Shown: positions 35,690 through 45,279, counted from the stretch's first letter. The stretch: 64,000 nucleotides of DNA from Segetibacter sp. 3557_3 (GCF_004354985.1 NZ_SMSK01000003.1:248001-312000), one strand, 5' to 3'. The notes: generated from the letters alone by a model not told the origin. Numbers and translations are program-made.

Positions 35690-36523
35690 ATGATACACAT
35701 CGTTTTTGAAGAAGCGAACAAGGGGGCACTAGAGAAAAGCTTTGAACTTGACACCACTATGGCCGGTGAAGTGGTAATTATCAGGGACGACTACGCAGTA
35801 GGACCCATCAACAACATCTATGCGTTGGAAGGGATAGAAAACAGGGCTAACTGGTGGAAAGATGTTCTAACAGGCGGGCCATTCGAGCACCTGGTAGCAG
35901 GTGGTTTTAATCACGATCATGATGCCTGCAACGCAGTTTTGGAAAAACTAAGAGCCGATGAAGAGGAAGTGCTTTGGATATGGGCCGCACAAAATAAACA
36001 CGATGTTTCAGGTTATTACTGGCTGGTGAGTCAATTGAAGGACTTTCAAGGCCGGATATTTATCTTGTACCTGAACAACCTTCCTTTTATAAACGAAAAA
36101 GGTAATATTTTCTATCCGACCAGCCTTTTTCAAATCCAACCTAAAGAGTTCGTAAAGGCAAAGAAATTGGCACGTCCGATTACCCTATCAGAATTCGAGA
36201 TTGACCCCGACGAATGGCAAAAGCTTGGAATCGAAAACAAAGGTGTTCGCCTGCTTGAAGGCGGGAAAAAATTGGCTCAGAAAGGAGATGATTATTATGA
36301 TGCTGAACTGCTGAACTACATCGGACACGAATGGCTGAAAGTGCAAAAGGTCTTCAACCAATTTTTTTCAAAAGCAAAAGAAACAACGGGTGATGCCTTT
36401 CTCTTCGGCCGGGTTAAGGAATTGATCAGGAACGGCAAGATCGTTTCGCAAGGTGATGTCAGGAATCTAAGGGAGTTTGAATTAAAGCTAGCCTCAGAAG
36501 TGGAGGTGCCGGTTGAAGGGTAA
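35690..36523 (+). CDS. DUF1835 domain protein between the topoisomerase IV genes
   Basis: 277 residues. The N-terminal half is a DUF1835 domain (IHIVFEEANKGALEKSFEL, EVVIIRDDYAVGPI, then WIWAAQNKHDVSGYYWLVSQL) and the C-terminal part from about 165 fits DUF3658 (SEFEIDPDEWQKLGIEN). The function is unknown. Its position between parE and parC, on the same strand with gaps of about 100 and 280 bases, recurs in related Chitinophagaceae to my knowledge, which suggests a link to topoisomerase IV or shared regulation. Confidence 0.85.
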   Translation: MIHIVFEEANKGALEKSFELDTTMAGEVVIIRDDYAVGPINNIYALEGIENRANWWKDVLTGGPFEHLVAGGFNHDHDACNAVLEKLRADEEEVLWIWAAQNKHDVSGYYWLVSQLKDFQGRIFILYLNNLPFINEKGNIFYPTSLFQIQPKEFVKAKKLARPITLSEFEIDPDEWQKLGIENKGVRLLEGGKKLAQKGDDYYDAELLNYIGHEWLKVQKVFNQFFSKAKETTGDAFLFGRVKELIRNGKIVSQGDVRNLREFELKLASEVEVPVEG

Positions 36524-36800
36524 TCAATCGAATGTTAAGGGCTAAACAACCGCAGGCATGTTACGTTGTCTAAATTTGTACAGGGCAGGCCCTAAGATCA
36601 GGTGCTTCGTTTACAAAACAGGCTTGTTCAATGATTGTGCCGGCTGGATCACTGGGCGCAAGCATGCAATCGAAAGTAAAGTTGCATTAATGTTCAGTGA
36701 TAACCTCGATCGGGCCGGGAAAGTGTTTTAGATGATGTTATTTGAAGGATGAGCATCGTATGCTACCGATGAAAGATGGTTTACTAATTATCAATACAAA

Positions 36801-39317
36801 ATGGCTAAGGGTACCTATACCGACCAGGACTTTTTGGAAAATGATCACGGGATAACAGGGCAATACAAAAACTGGTTTCTTGATTATGCTTCCTATGTTA
36901 TTTTAGAGAGGGCCGTTCCTGCAATGGAAGACGGTCTTAAACCCGTGCAGCGCCGCATACTACATGCGATGAAGGAAATGGATGATGGCAGGTTTAACAA
37001 AGTTGCCAACATCATCGGTCAAAGCATGCAATACCATCCGCATGGAGACGCCTCTATTGGAGACGCCCTGGTGAACATGGGTCAAAAAGACCTGCTGATT
37101 GAAAGACAGGGAAACTGGGGTGATGTTAACACCGGCGACGCCGCCGCGGCTGCCCGGTACATCGAGGCACGCTTAAGTAAGTTCGCCCTCGAAGTGGCTT
37201 TTAATGCCAAAACAACTGAATGGCAGCTCAGTTACGACGGCCGAAAAAACGAGCCGGTAACACTGCCCATGAAATTTCCCTTGTTGCTTGCACAGGGAGC
37301 AGACGGTATCGCCGTCGGTTTGTCCACCAAAATACTCCCACACAATTTTTGTGAGCTTATCGACGCTTCCATAAAGTACCTGAAAGGAAGAAAGTTTGAG
37401 ATCTTCCCCGACTTCCAGACAGCCGGGATGATCGACGTTACCAATTACAATGAGGGTAAACGTGGAGGTAAAGTTCGCGTACGTGCCGTGGTGGAAGAAG
37501 TAGATAAAAAAACACTGGTTATTCGAAATGTGCCTTATGGTGTTACCGTATCAACGTTGTGCGATAGCATCGTTAAAGCAAATGAGCAAGGTAAGATCAA
37601 GATAAAAAAAGTCACCGATACCACTGCAGCCAATGTTGAGATCAACATTGAACTTGCGCCGGGAATTTCACCCGACATCACCATTGATGCCCTCTATGCC
37701 TTTACCGACTGCGAGGTAAGCATTTCGCCAAATGCCTGCGTAATTGAAGGCCAGAAGCCGCGCTTCATGGGCGTAAATGAACTGTTGAAATCTTCTGCCG
37801 ACAAAACAAAAGATCTGTTGCGCCGCGAGCTGGAAATTAAGCTTGGCGAGCTACAGGACAAGTGGCACTATACCTCACTTGAGAAGATCTTCTTCGAAGA
37901 AAAGATTTATAAGGAGCTGGAGAAAAAGCATGAAACCTGGGAGAAAGTAATTGAAGCAATTGATAAAGCGTTCAACCCTTTCAAGAAGAAGCTCAAACGC
38001 GATATCACCCGGGAAGACATCATAAAACTTACTGAAAAACCTGTTCGTCGTATTTACAGGCTCGATATCGATGAGCTGAATGCGCAGATCACGGCACTGG
38101 AAAATGAGATCAAGCAGGTAAAGCATGACCTGGAACACCTGACCGATTTTGCTGTTGCTTACTATGAAAACCTTCTGAAGAAGTACGGCAAGGGTCGCGA
38201 GCGTAAAACAGAAATCAGGGCGTTCGACACCATTACAGCTAAGTCGGTCGCAATCGCCAATACGAAATTATACCTCAACCGTTCAGAGGGATTCATCGGA
38301 ACCAGCCTTAAAAAAGACGAATTTATTGCCGAGTGTTCCGACCTTGATGACATCATTGTTTTTACCAAGGCAGGCAAGATGAAAGTGGTGCGTGTAGCTG
38401 ATAAAGTCTTTATCGGCAAAGACATTATTCATGCAGCCATTTTTCAAAAAAATGATGAACGCACCACCTATAACATGATGTATGTTGATGGTGAAAGCGG
38501 GGTTACTTACGGTAAGCGGTTTAATGTAACGGGTATTACCCGCGACCGCGAATATGAACTTACAAAAGGCAGTGAAAAAAGCAAGGTCCATTACTTTACT
38601 GCCAACCCAAATGGCGAAGCGGAAGTGGTTAAAGTTGTTTTAAGTCCTAACTGTACGGCGCGCCAAAAGGAGTTTGAATACTACTTTGAAGAGCTGGAGA
38701 TAAAAGGCAGGAGTAGCATGGGCAACCAGGTTACCAAGTACCCGGTTCGCGCAGTCAAATTCAAAGAGGCTGGTAAAAGTACCCTGGCCGGTAGAAAGCT
38801 TTGGTTTGATAATAAGTTCGGGCGGCTCAACTCAGAAGAAAAAGGGGAGTACCTCGGCAGCTTTGAAGACGACAAGATTCTGCTGGTATACGATGATGGT
38901 TCTTATGAAATAACAGATACCGAACTTACCCAACGCTTCGAACCTGAGAAAATCTGGTTAATCGAAAAGTTTGATCCTGAAAAGGTGATCACCGCCGTTT
39001 ACTTCGACGCGGATAAACAGCAATACAATATCAAACGCTTCCGCATCGAAACTTCTTCAATGAAAACGAGGTTTCCATTTATTAAAGAGGGTGCAAACAA
39101 TCGTCTCGAGGCGGTCACCACCGATGAGGATCCCGTACTAAACCTGCACAGTGGTAAGGGTGCACAGGCGAAAACGCAAAAGATTAAAATTGCCGGATTT
39201 GTTGAGGTGATGGGTTGGAAAGCAATCGGCAATAAACTTACCGATTACAGCAAAGGCATCGAAATGGATTGGGAAGTCAGGGATGCCGAAGAGAAACCGC
39301 AGGGTAAACTCTTTTAG
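36801..39317 (+). CDS. parC: DNA topoisomerase IV subunit A
   Basis: 838 residues. The winged-helix catalytic domain includes LERAVPAMEDGLKPVQRRIL, the QYHPHGDASIGDAL loop (quinolone-resistance region) and the catalytic tyrosine in AAAARYIEARLS (Tyr120). A tower and coiled coil (about 360-460) follow, then a C-terminal beta-propeller region with weaker blades. The propeller and the length favour ParC over GyrA, and the partner parE lies upstream. A TAAATTTG box at 36571-36578 might drive this gene separately. It converges on a secreted protein gene with a 12-base gap. Confidence 0.95.
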   Translation: MAKGTYTDQDFLENDHGITGQYKNWFLDYASYVILERAVPAMEDGLKPVQRRILHAMKEMDDGRFNKVANIIGQSMQYHPHGDASIGDALVNMGQKDLLIERQGNWGDVNTGDAAAAARYIEARLSKFALEVAFNAKTTEWQLSYDGRKNEPVTLPMKFPLLLAQGADGIAVGLSTKILPHNFCELIDASIKYLKGRKFEIFPDFQTAGMIDVTNYNEGKRGGKVRVRAVVEEVDKKTLVIRNVPYGVTVSTLCDSIVKANEQGKIKIKKVTDTTAANVEINIELAPGISPDITIDALYAFTDCEVSISPNACVIEGQKPRFMGVNELLKSSADKTKDLLRRELEIKLGELQDKWHYTSLEKIFFEEKIYKELEKKHETWEKVIEAIDKAFNPFKKKLKRDITREDIIKLTEKPVRRIYRLDIDELNAQITALENEIKQVKHDLEHLTDFAVAYYENLLKKYGKGRERKTEIRAFDTITAKSVAIANTKLYLNRSEGFIGTSLKKDEFIAECSDLDDIIVFTKAGKMKVVRVADKVFIGKDIIHAAIFQKNDERTTYNMMYVDGESGVTYGKRFNVTGITRDREYELTKGSEKSKVHYFTANPNGEAEVVKVVLSPNCTARQKEFEYYFEELEIKGRSSMGNQVTKYPVRAVKFKEAGKSTLAGRKLWFDNKFGRLNSEEKGEYLGSFEDDKILLVYDDGSYEITDTELTQRFEPEKIWLIEKFDPEKVITAVYFDADKQQYNIKRFRIETSSMKTRFPFIKEGANNRLEAVTTDEDPVLNLHSGKGAQAKTQKIKIAGFVEVMGWKAIGNKLTDYSKGIEMDWEVRDAEEKPQGKLF

Positions 39318-39329
39318 GCAACACTGTAT

Positions 39330-40301
39330 TTACATAGGAGGTTTATTGGCGGCAGGCTTCTTCCTAAACCGCAGTGTAGCATTTTTGATGAAGTTGCTTG
39401 ATAATGCCAGTTCATACCTTTTTGTGCCCGCATAGATTACACAGATCGCGGTATTTGGTGGAATACTGCCGAGGTTTTCTGCCAACATGCTGATCTCGTT
39501 TATCGATGTATCTAGTGCTATCATGGTAGTGAATGCCTGGGCGGTAAGAAGCTTATGCGCAGCAACCAGCTTCCGGTTATGGAACAAAGAAATCGTATCA
39601 CCGTCGATTTCGCCGTTATCGTATAACGAGAGTTGAAGGCTGTCGGCATCTACTTCTATAATATCGCTTACCTCGAAAGTTCGCTTGTTGAGTTCTGTTA
39701 CCAACGCGGCTTCCTGCATACGTTGTATAGTGTCTGCAGGCGGTAGCTTAATTCCCGGGTTTGCCGTTAGCGAATCCACTGGTCTGAGTACTGCTACAGG
39801 TTCTTCCGGCTCCGGCTCAGGATCTTTAGGTTTGATTACTTGTTTTACGAGCTTGATGTTTATTGCGGGACAGGTAAAACGATAATTTGGCGTTGGGTTA
39901 AACTGGCCGCGTAAAGAGGACTCAACCCGGCTTACGGTCAATGTAAAAGATCCTTCCATGGGGCAATCAGCACCATTGATATCGCGTGCCTTGTAATTCA
40001 GCACAGGTGTTGCTTTAAGTTCGAGTGTTCTTGTTGCAGGCAGGTACACCCCCGTTATGCGCGCCTGTATAGAATTGCTTTTAAAGAAGTAGTTGAGCGA
40101 ACCGGTAACCTTATTCCCTTTTTGCACAAGTATCAGTTCGGTAAGATAGCTGTTGTGAGCGCCATTCCGGTTTACATTTCCAACACCGTACCACTCACCA
40201 GTTACTTTTTGCGCGCTCGAAGCACCTGAAACCAACAACAAAAAACAGAGACCAAAAACAAATCTGTATTTCAACAATCCAGCGATACAAGTGCTCCACA
40301 T
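39330..40301 (-). CDS. Secreted protein of unknown function
   Basis: 323 residues from the ATG at 40301; a TTG three codons further upstream extends the frame. A signal peptide (LKYRFVFGLCFLLLVSGASS, cut near AQK) is followed by a domain with VTGEWYGVGNVNRNG, beta-rich repeats and a proline/glutamate linker, then a second beta-rich part. I do not recognise the family. It is probably periplasmic or attached to the outer membrane. It converges with parC and lies downstream of smpB on the same strand. Confidence 0.75.
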   Translation of the reverse strand: MWSTCIAGLLKYRFVFGLCFLLLVSGASSAQKVTGEWYGVGNVNRNGAHNSYLTELILVQKGNKVTGSLNYFFKSNSIQARITGVYLPATRTLELKATPVLNYKARDINGADCPMEGSFTLTVSRVESSLRGQFNPTPNYRFTCPAINIKLVKQVIKPKDPEPEPEEPVAVLRPVDSLTANPGIKLPPADTIQRMQEAALVTELNKRTFEVSDIIEVDADSLQLSLYDNGEIDGDTISLFHNRKLVAAHKLLTAQAFTTMIALDTSINEISMLAENLGSIPPNTAICVIYAGTKRYELALSSNFIKNATLRFRKKPAANKPPM

Positions 40302-40386
40302 AGTTCTCAAAAATTTAACTGGGGCAAGTTCCCATAATTATGCCATTTGGCGATCACCCCGTTAATCCCAGGTTGTTACATTCCTG

Positions 40387-40830
40387 TTATTTCAGGTAAC
40401 GTTTAATCTCGCGATCAGTCTCTTTTTTCTTGATTGTTTCCCGTTTGTCGTGTACCTTCTTTCCTTTACCAAGACCTATCTCAATTTTAGCCAGGTTTTT
40501 GTCGGTAAAGTAAACACGCAACGGAATAATCGTATAGCCCTTATCCTTTAGTTTGTTTTGTATCTTCTTGAGCTCCCTTTTGGTGAGCAACAGTTTACGA
40601 TCGTGTACTGCAATGTGGTTGTTCGAGGTTCCCAGTCCATATTCCGCTATATACATCCCCCTTAGCCACAATTCATCTTTAAAAAAAAGGCAAAAGCTAT
40701 CATTGAAACTAACCTTGCCCTCACGTATACTTTTTACCTCCGTGCCCAGCAAAACCATACCTGCATCGAACTTATCCTCGATGAAGTATTCAAAATAGGC
40801 TTGCCTGTTTTTAATTTCTTTTGTTCCCAT
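40387..40830 (-). CDS. smpB: SsrA-binding protein SmpB
   Basis: 147 residues. The OB-fold core shows AYFEYFIEDKFDAGMVLLGTEVKS, FKDELWLRGMYIAEYG and the RKLLLTKRELKKIQNKL helix, with the C-terminal lysine/arginine-rich tail (KGKKVHDKRETIKKKETDREIK) that inserts into the ribosome. SmpB binds tmRNA and rescues stalled ribosomes. The tmRNA gene is not in this window. A hairpin precedes the gene at 40840-40863, next to a minus-strand TACATTTG box, so its own promoter is possible despite accD lying upstream. Confidence 0.95.
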   Translation of the reverse strand: MGTKEIKNRQAYFEYFIEDKFDAGMVLLGTEVKSIREGKVSFNDSFCLFFKDELWLRGMYIAEYGLGTSNNHIAVHDRKLLLTKRELKKIQNKLKDKGYTIIPLRVYFTDKNLAKIEIGLGKGKKVHDKRETIKKKETDREIKRYLK

Positions 40831-40839
40831 TAATACAAA

Positions 40840-40863
40840 TGCCGGCTTTATTAGCAGCCGGCA
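40840..40863 (-). promoter_or_regulatory. Hairpin between accD and smpB with adjacent -7-like box
   Basis: TGCCGGCT and AGCCGGCA pair perfectly around an eight-base loop. On the minus strand it follows TACATTTG, which fits TAnnTTTG, so the hairpin would be at the 5' end of an smpB transcript. It lacks a T-run and is not a clear terminator. Confidence 0.45.
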
Positions 40864-40887
40864 AATGTAAAAAATGAAATGGTTCTA

Positions 40888-41808
40888 TCAGTTATTAAAT
40901 AATATGAGCAGTTGGGTAAGCTTGTCCCTTAGTTTGGTGCGATCAACAATGAAGTCGAGAAACCCGTGTTCAAGTAAAAATTCGCTCCGTTGAAAACCGG
41001 GGGGCAGGTCTTTTTTAATGGTCTCTTTTATTACACGCGGGCCCGCGAAACCGATCAGTGCACCCGGCTCTGCTATGTTCAAATCGCCGAGCATGCCAAA
41101 GCTTGCTGAAATACCACCAAAGGTCGGATCGGTGAGCAGGGAAATATAAGGCAGTTTGGCATCGCTCAGTTGCGATAACTTTCCACAGGTTTTTGCCAGT
41201 TGCATCAGGCTGAACGCGCTTTCCATCATACGCGCACCACCACTTTTGCAGATCACCAGGAACGGCAAATTATTGGCGATACAATAATCAACGGCGCGGC
41301 TGAATTTCTCTCCCATAACGCTGCCAAGACTACCACCAATAAATTCAAAATCCATACAGGCAATCACAATGTTGTTGCTGTTTACCGCACCAACCGCTAC
41401 CCGCATACTATCGGTAAGGTCTGTTTTGGCCCATATGTCTTCGAGCCGTTTTTTATACGGCTTAAGGTCGGTGAACTCTAAAAAATCTTTGCTCCGGATG
41501 TTCCCAAAAAGCTCTTCATATTCTTTGTTGTCGAACAACATTTCGTAGTACTCTTCACTGCCAATCCGGTGATGGTAGTTGCACTTTGGGCAAACGTAAA
41601 GCGCCTCGCGCAGGTCGGCGCTGGTGCAGATATAATTACATTGGGGGCATTTAACCCATAATCCTTCGGGGGTTTCTTTTTTTTCAGCGGTCGACGTCAG
41701 AATTCCCTTCTTCCTCCTGGTAAACCATCGTGGTTTTGCGGCTTCACTTTTTTCTTCAGCTCCTCCGGCCAGGTTAGCCTCTAAGTCCTCTTCCTGTTCT
41801 TTTTTCAT
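40888..41808 (-). CDS. accD: Acetyl-CoA carboxylase carboxyltransferase subunit beta
   Basis: 306 residues from the ATG at 41808; the longer frame begins at TTG. After a charged N-terminal tail, a C4 zinc ribbon (CPQC and CPKC, Cys54, 57, 73, 76) leads into the crotonase-like carboxyltransferase fold with AVGAVNSNNIVIACMDFEFIGGSLGSVMGEK, SGGARMMES and the LIGFAGPRVIKET acetyl-CoA loop. It transfers carboxyl from carboxybiotin to acetyl-CoA, the first step of fatty acid synthesis, with AccA. AccA is not in the window. Confidence 0.95.
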   Translation of the reverse strand: MKKEQEEDLEANLAGGAEEKSEAAKPRWFTRRKKGILTSTAEKKETPEGLWVKCPQCNYICTSADLREALYVCPKCNYHHRIGSEEYYEMLFDNKEYEELFGNIRSKDFLEFTDLKPYKKRLEDIWAKTDLTDSMRVAVGAVNSNNIVIACMDFEFIGGSLGSVMGEKFSRAVDYCIANNLPFLVICKSGGARMMESAFSLMQLAKTCGKLSQLSDAKLPYISLLTDPTFGGISASFGMLGDLNIAEPGALIGFAGPRVIKETIKKDLPPGFQRSEFLLEHGFLDFIVDRTKLRDKLTQLLILFNN

Positions 41809-41938
41809 ATGCTGATCTTGGGTAATTGAAGGTAATAATATTTTATTTTGGTACAACAACAGTACCGCGGTATGCCGGTATTGCCACTATAATGTTGTTT
41901 TTTTATGGACCAGGCAGAAGTACAACAAGCAACCCCGG

Positions 41939-41960
41939 TTGCGTCGCACTCTTGTACTGT
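41939..41960 (-). repeat. Dispersed intergenic repeat, short copy
   Basis: On the minus strand it reads ACAGTACAAGAGTGCGACGCAA; it shares GTGCGACGCAAC with 9691-9710 and GTACAAGAG with 25007-25031. It lies between accD and the kinase-fold-like gene. Confidence 0.5.
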
Positions 41961-42032
41961 ATAACAAAACGCGGCAAATATAAGCTACAATGAAAGACAT
42001 TAACGGCATTCTAATTAGAACAATGGAAACAA

Positions 42033-43139
42033 CTAGTACTTGTTCTTTTTCTTCGCCTGCTGTATAAGGTGCAGTGTTTTACCAAGGGTGTCTTTCAGGT
42101 GCAACTTCACCAGTTCGCCCATGGTGTTGCAACGTGGAAAACGACGATTTCCCGAATAGTCCTGCAACTCCTGGCGCAGTCTTTCAATTTTCTCATTGGT
42201 CGAAATCTGGTCGCGGGTCATAATATTCAGCAGCTCCATAAGCCGGTACCTAGAATCGGCAACCCTGAAAGCCATCATGGTTCTTTCCTCGCTCTGGTAC
42301 TGTTCAATAGAGTCGCCGTCCAGGTGTTTCATTGCAAGGTCGACAAGCGCAAAATTCTCCTTGAAGTACTGCGGCAGGTAAAGGTTTTTTCGGCCCTCAT
42401 AAGATTGCTGGTCAAAATCAATTGCCCTGATCCGGTACTGAAAATCTTCGATGTCGGGAGTGATATCAACAACGAAATTATAGCTGCGCATGTCGCCGAG
42501 TAAGCGAACAAAACACCGCTCATTAAACTTAACGAATTCCTTTGCAAACCTGATCTTATTGGTAATCGGCTGGTCGAGATATTGCTTGATAAAGATGTCC
42601 CCCGGTATGCCCGGAATGTGCTCCTCAACCAGGGTATTGTGCTGCGTAAAATAGGTGATCTTATTTGGCGACAGAATATGTTCCAGTTCGAGTCCGTATA
42701 TCCTCGAAGCATCGGCAGCTTTTATGTAAAAGTGATCGTAGTTGTCGTTGTACTTATTTACGATCCGGATTCTAAAAGGATTAGAGTTGCCAAAGGCACA
42801 ATAGTCTATCCTGGCTACGTCGAGGTGTTTGGTAAAGGTGGTATCACCCTCGGTTTTAAGTATAGCATAAATCTTCAGCAGCCCCTCGCGTATGTAGGTC
42901 CACTCATTCATATCGTACACCACTTTTTCCCAATGGGTATCCTGGCCGTTTTTATCGAGTAATGGTACGGAATACGTAATTCGCGCCAGGTCGGCATAGG
43001 TTACCGGCAGCTGCACCTCTCTTCCATTTTGCTTAAGGTAATTGCGAAGTCGATCGTTTATGGGGTAAGAAGGCTTCTTTTTCGAAGGGGCGTCATTGAT
43101 CTTGAGAACGGCTGCATTAGGAACTTCTGAAAAACTCAT
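42033..43139 (-). CDS. Unknown protein with a kinase-fold-like signature
   Basis: 368 residues from the ATG at 43139; the frame also opens from a TTG at 43160 that overlaps the upstream stop codon. I do not recognise a named family. The segment GDMRSYNFVVD (about residues 210-220) followed 20 residues later by AIDFDQQ resembles the catalytic loop and metal loop of protein kinase or aminoglycoside phosphotransferase folds, and VEEHIPGIPGD resembles the hinge. The G-rich loop is missing, so it may be an inactive or diverged kinase. There is no signal peptide or membrane helix. The upstream BtuF-like gene ends within a few bases of the start, so the two are probably coexpressed. Confidence 0.7.
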   Translation of the reverse strand: MSFSEVPNAAVLKINDAPSKKKPSYPINDRLRNYLKQNGREVQLPVTYADLARITYSVPLLDKNGQDTHWEKVVYDMNEWTYIREGLLKIYAILKTEGDTTFTKHLDVARIDYCAFGNSNPFRIRIVNKYNDNYDHFYIKAADASRIYGLELEHILSPNKITYFTQHNTLVEEHIPGIPGDIFIKQYLDQPITNKIRFAKEFVKFNERCFVRLLGDMRSYNFVVDITPDIEDFQYRIRAIDFDQQSYEGRKNLYLPQYFKENFALVDLAMKHLDGDSIEQYQSEERTMMAFRVADSRYRLMELLNIMTRDQISTNEKIERLRQELQDYSGNRRFPRCNTMGELVKLHLKDTLGKTLHLIQQAKKKNKY

Positions 43140-43156
43140 TTTGCGTGCTTGGTGGC

Positions 43157-44005
43157 TCAATTTAGCGGTTTAGTGTTAATCTGTTCGAGCAGACTTTTGA
43201 AATAAGTGCTGGCTTTTACCAGCCTGCTGCCATACCAGCTGAACATCTGCCCATCAACCAGCATAACTGTACTGCCAGGTAATTGTGCCTGCAGTTCGGC
43301 AACGTGTTCATTAGAGAAAGGGTAGGGCTCGGTAGATAGAAATACCAGGTCGCATTTGTCCTTGCTAAGCTGGTCAACGGTTATCATGGGGTAACGTTCC
43401 TGAGCTGCAAAAATGTTTTGCAAACCGCAACGTTGAAGCATATCATCTATAAACGTATTGCTGCCGACTGCCATCAAAGGCTCCTGCCAGATCAGGTAGG
43501 CTGTTCTTATGGGTACATGTTCGGAAAGTAAATGGGGTTCAATTCGCTTTACAGCAGTGTTTTTTACATATTGCTCCAGGTCGTTGAACCCATGTTTGAT
43601 CGCGGTAATGAGTTCGCCTGCGTTGTGTTCGGTGTTGGTCATTGCGCCTACGGCAGTAATCATGTCGATGGCCTGCTCAAGGGTGCTTACGTCACTTATG
43701 TATACAGGAGCAAGCTTTTTGATCTCCTCAACTTCTTCTTTAATGTTTTCTTCCTTATTGCCGATTACAAGGTCGGGTTGCAGATCCTCGACCCGGTCAA
43801 GGTGTACCTTTTTTGTTCCGCCAACCCGGGTTTTGGAGTGAAACCATTGTTCGGGATGTACACAAAACTTGGTGATGCCAACAACCTCGCTTTCGAGCCC
43901 AAGGTCATGCAACAATTCGGTTTGGGAGGGTACCAGCGAAACAATCCGCCTTGCTGGCTCGGGCAGCTCAAGTTGGCAACTTAGTTGATCAGTAATTGTA
44001 AGCAT
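43157..44005 (-). CDS. BtuF/TroA-like substrate-binding protein without a signal peptide
   Basis: 282 residues. The two-lobed periplasmic-binding fold with a helical backbone shows ARRIVSLVPSQTELLHDLGLESEVVG, VEDLQPDLVIGNKEEN and LSKDKCDLVFLSTEPYPF, as in cobalamin- or siderophore-binding proteins. No signal peptide or lipobox is present at the N-terminus (MLTITDQLSCQLELPEPARR), so it may act in the cytoplasm. No permease or ATPase gene is near. It ends 18 bases before the next gene on the same strand, or overlaps it if that gene starts at TTG. Confidence 0.82.
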   Translation of the reverse strand: MLTITDQLSCQLELPEPARRIVSLVPSQTELLHDLGLESEVVGITKFCVHPEQWFHSKTRVGGTKKVHLDRVEDLQPDLVIGNKEENIKEEVEEIKKLAPVYISDVSTLEQAIDMITAVGAMTNTEHNAGELITAIKHGFNDLEQYVKNTAVKRIEPHLLSEHVPIRTAYLIWQEPLMAVGSNTFIDDMLQRCGLQNIFAAQERYPMITVDQLSKDKCDLVFLSTEPYPFSNEHVAELQAQLPGSTVMLVDGQMFSWYGSRLVKASTYFKSLLEQINTKPLN

Positions 44006-44075
44006 AATGGGAAGTTACGGCCGAATGGCGATAACACAAGAGCCCATGTAAAATCAGGTCAACGGCGGCAGGGGC

Positions 44076-45227
44076 TCAACGGTATTTATACCAGCTCCCG
44101 GTATTGAAAAGCATAACGTTTTCTTCTTCGCCGATCCACTGTTCGTTAAGCAACTTTCTAAAAGCCATATAAGTTGCACTTCCCTCAGGCGACAAGAGGT
44201 ATCCTTCTTCTGATGCAACCAGCTTTATGCCCTCGAGCAGGTCTTGTTCGCTTACTGTTCTAACGGTTCCCTTGCTTTCTTCAATAACCTGTAGCATAAG
44301 ATCCGTTGCAAAGGGATAGGGCACTGCCAGGCCAAGCGCCAGTGAGGCTCTAGGCTTAAAATCCTCGATGTTCCTGTGGTGAAAATGGTGCATCATTGGT
44401 GCGCAATTTTCAGTTTGCACAATCACCATCCGGGGCAGCTTGCCGGTAAGCCAGCCAACTGCCTGCAGTTCGCGAAACGCCTTCCACATACCGATCAGCC
44501 CGGTGCCGCCACCAGTGGGATATATGATTACATCAGGAAGCTCCCAATCCAACTGTTCAGCGATCTCCAAACCAATGGTTTTTTTGCCCTCAAGCCTGTA
44601 GGGCTCCTTTAAGGTTGACATGTCAAAGTATCCTTTTTCGGTTGACAACTGCCTTGCAAGCTTGCCACAGGCATCGATTAAGCCGTCGACAAGTATGAGT
44701 TCGGCTCCGAATAAGCGGCACTCTTCCTTAAGCGTTTCTGCCGTATGCGCCGGCATAAGAACAGTAGCACCGATGTCGGCCTTTGCACAATAGGCAGCCA
44801 ATGCCCCTCCGGCATTGCCTGCAGTTGGGATTACGCAATGGTTTATACCCAGCTCTTTTGCTTTTGAAACGGCCATGCTAATCCCCCTGGCTTTAAAAGA
44901 GCCCGTTGGATTTGTGCTTTCATCCTTTAAAAGGAGACTATTGATGTTATGTTTTTGGGCGAGTTTAGTAAGCGAAAGGATCTTTGTCCAACCCTCGCCA
45001 AGGCTTACCACGTTGTCATCTTCAAAAAGGGGAAGAAAGGCACGGTAGCGCCACATTGAGTCGTCGTTCGTCAGAATATCTGCCTTGGTTATATTAAGAT
45101 CGTCGAACCGGGTGACCAGTGGTTGGTTGCAACAGGTCGCATAGGATTGTACCTGTTGAATATCATATTCTTTACTACAGTTCGGACATTGCAATACTGC
45201 AATTGCGACTGGGTTATTAGCTATCAT
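44076..45227 (-). CDS. thrC: Threonine synthase
   Basis: 383 residues. An N-terminal Cys-rich ribbon (LQCPNCSKEYD and TCCNQPL) precedes a fold-type II PLP domain with the lysine in ESTNPTGSFKARG (Lys112), and the phosphate loop PTGGGTGLIGM. It converts O-phosphohomoserine to threonine. A minus-strand TACCTTTA just before the start resembles a -7 box. It lies between a LysR regulator gene and the BtuF-like gene, all on one strand. Homoserine-pathway genes are not nearby. Some PLP beta-elimination enzymes resemble ThrC, but the match here is good. Confidence 0.9.
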   Translation of the reverse strand: MIANNPVAIAVLQCPNCSKEYDIQQVQSYATCCNQPLVTRFDDLNITKADILTNDDSMWRYRAFLPLFEDDNVVSLGEGWTKILSLTKLAQKHNINSLLLKDESTNPTGSFKARGISMAVSKAKELGINHCVIPTAGNAGGALAAYCAKADIGATVLMPAHTAETLKEECRLFGAELILVDGLIDACGKLARQLSTEKGYFDMSTLKEPYRLEGKKTIGLEIAEQLDWELPDVIIYPTGGGTGLIGMWKAFRELQAVGWLTGKLPRMVIVQTENCAPMMHHFHHRNIEDFKPRASLALGLAVPYPFATDLMLQVIEESKGTVRTVSEQDLLEGIKLVASEEGYLLSPEGSATYMAFRKLLNEQWIGEEENVMLFNTGSWYKYR

Positions 45228-45279
45228 TAACTAAAGGTAAGACGCACTCATAACCGAACACATGTAAATTGATTATAGG

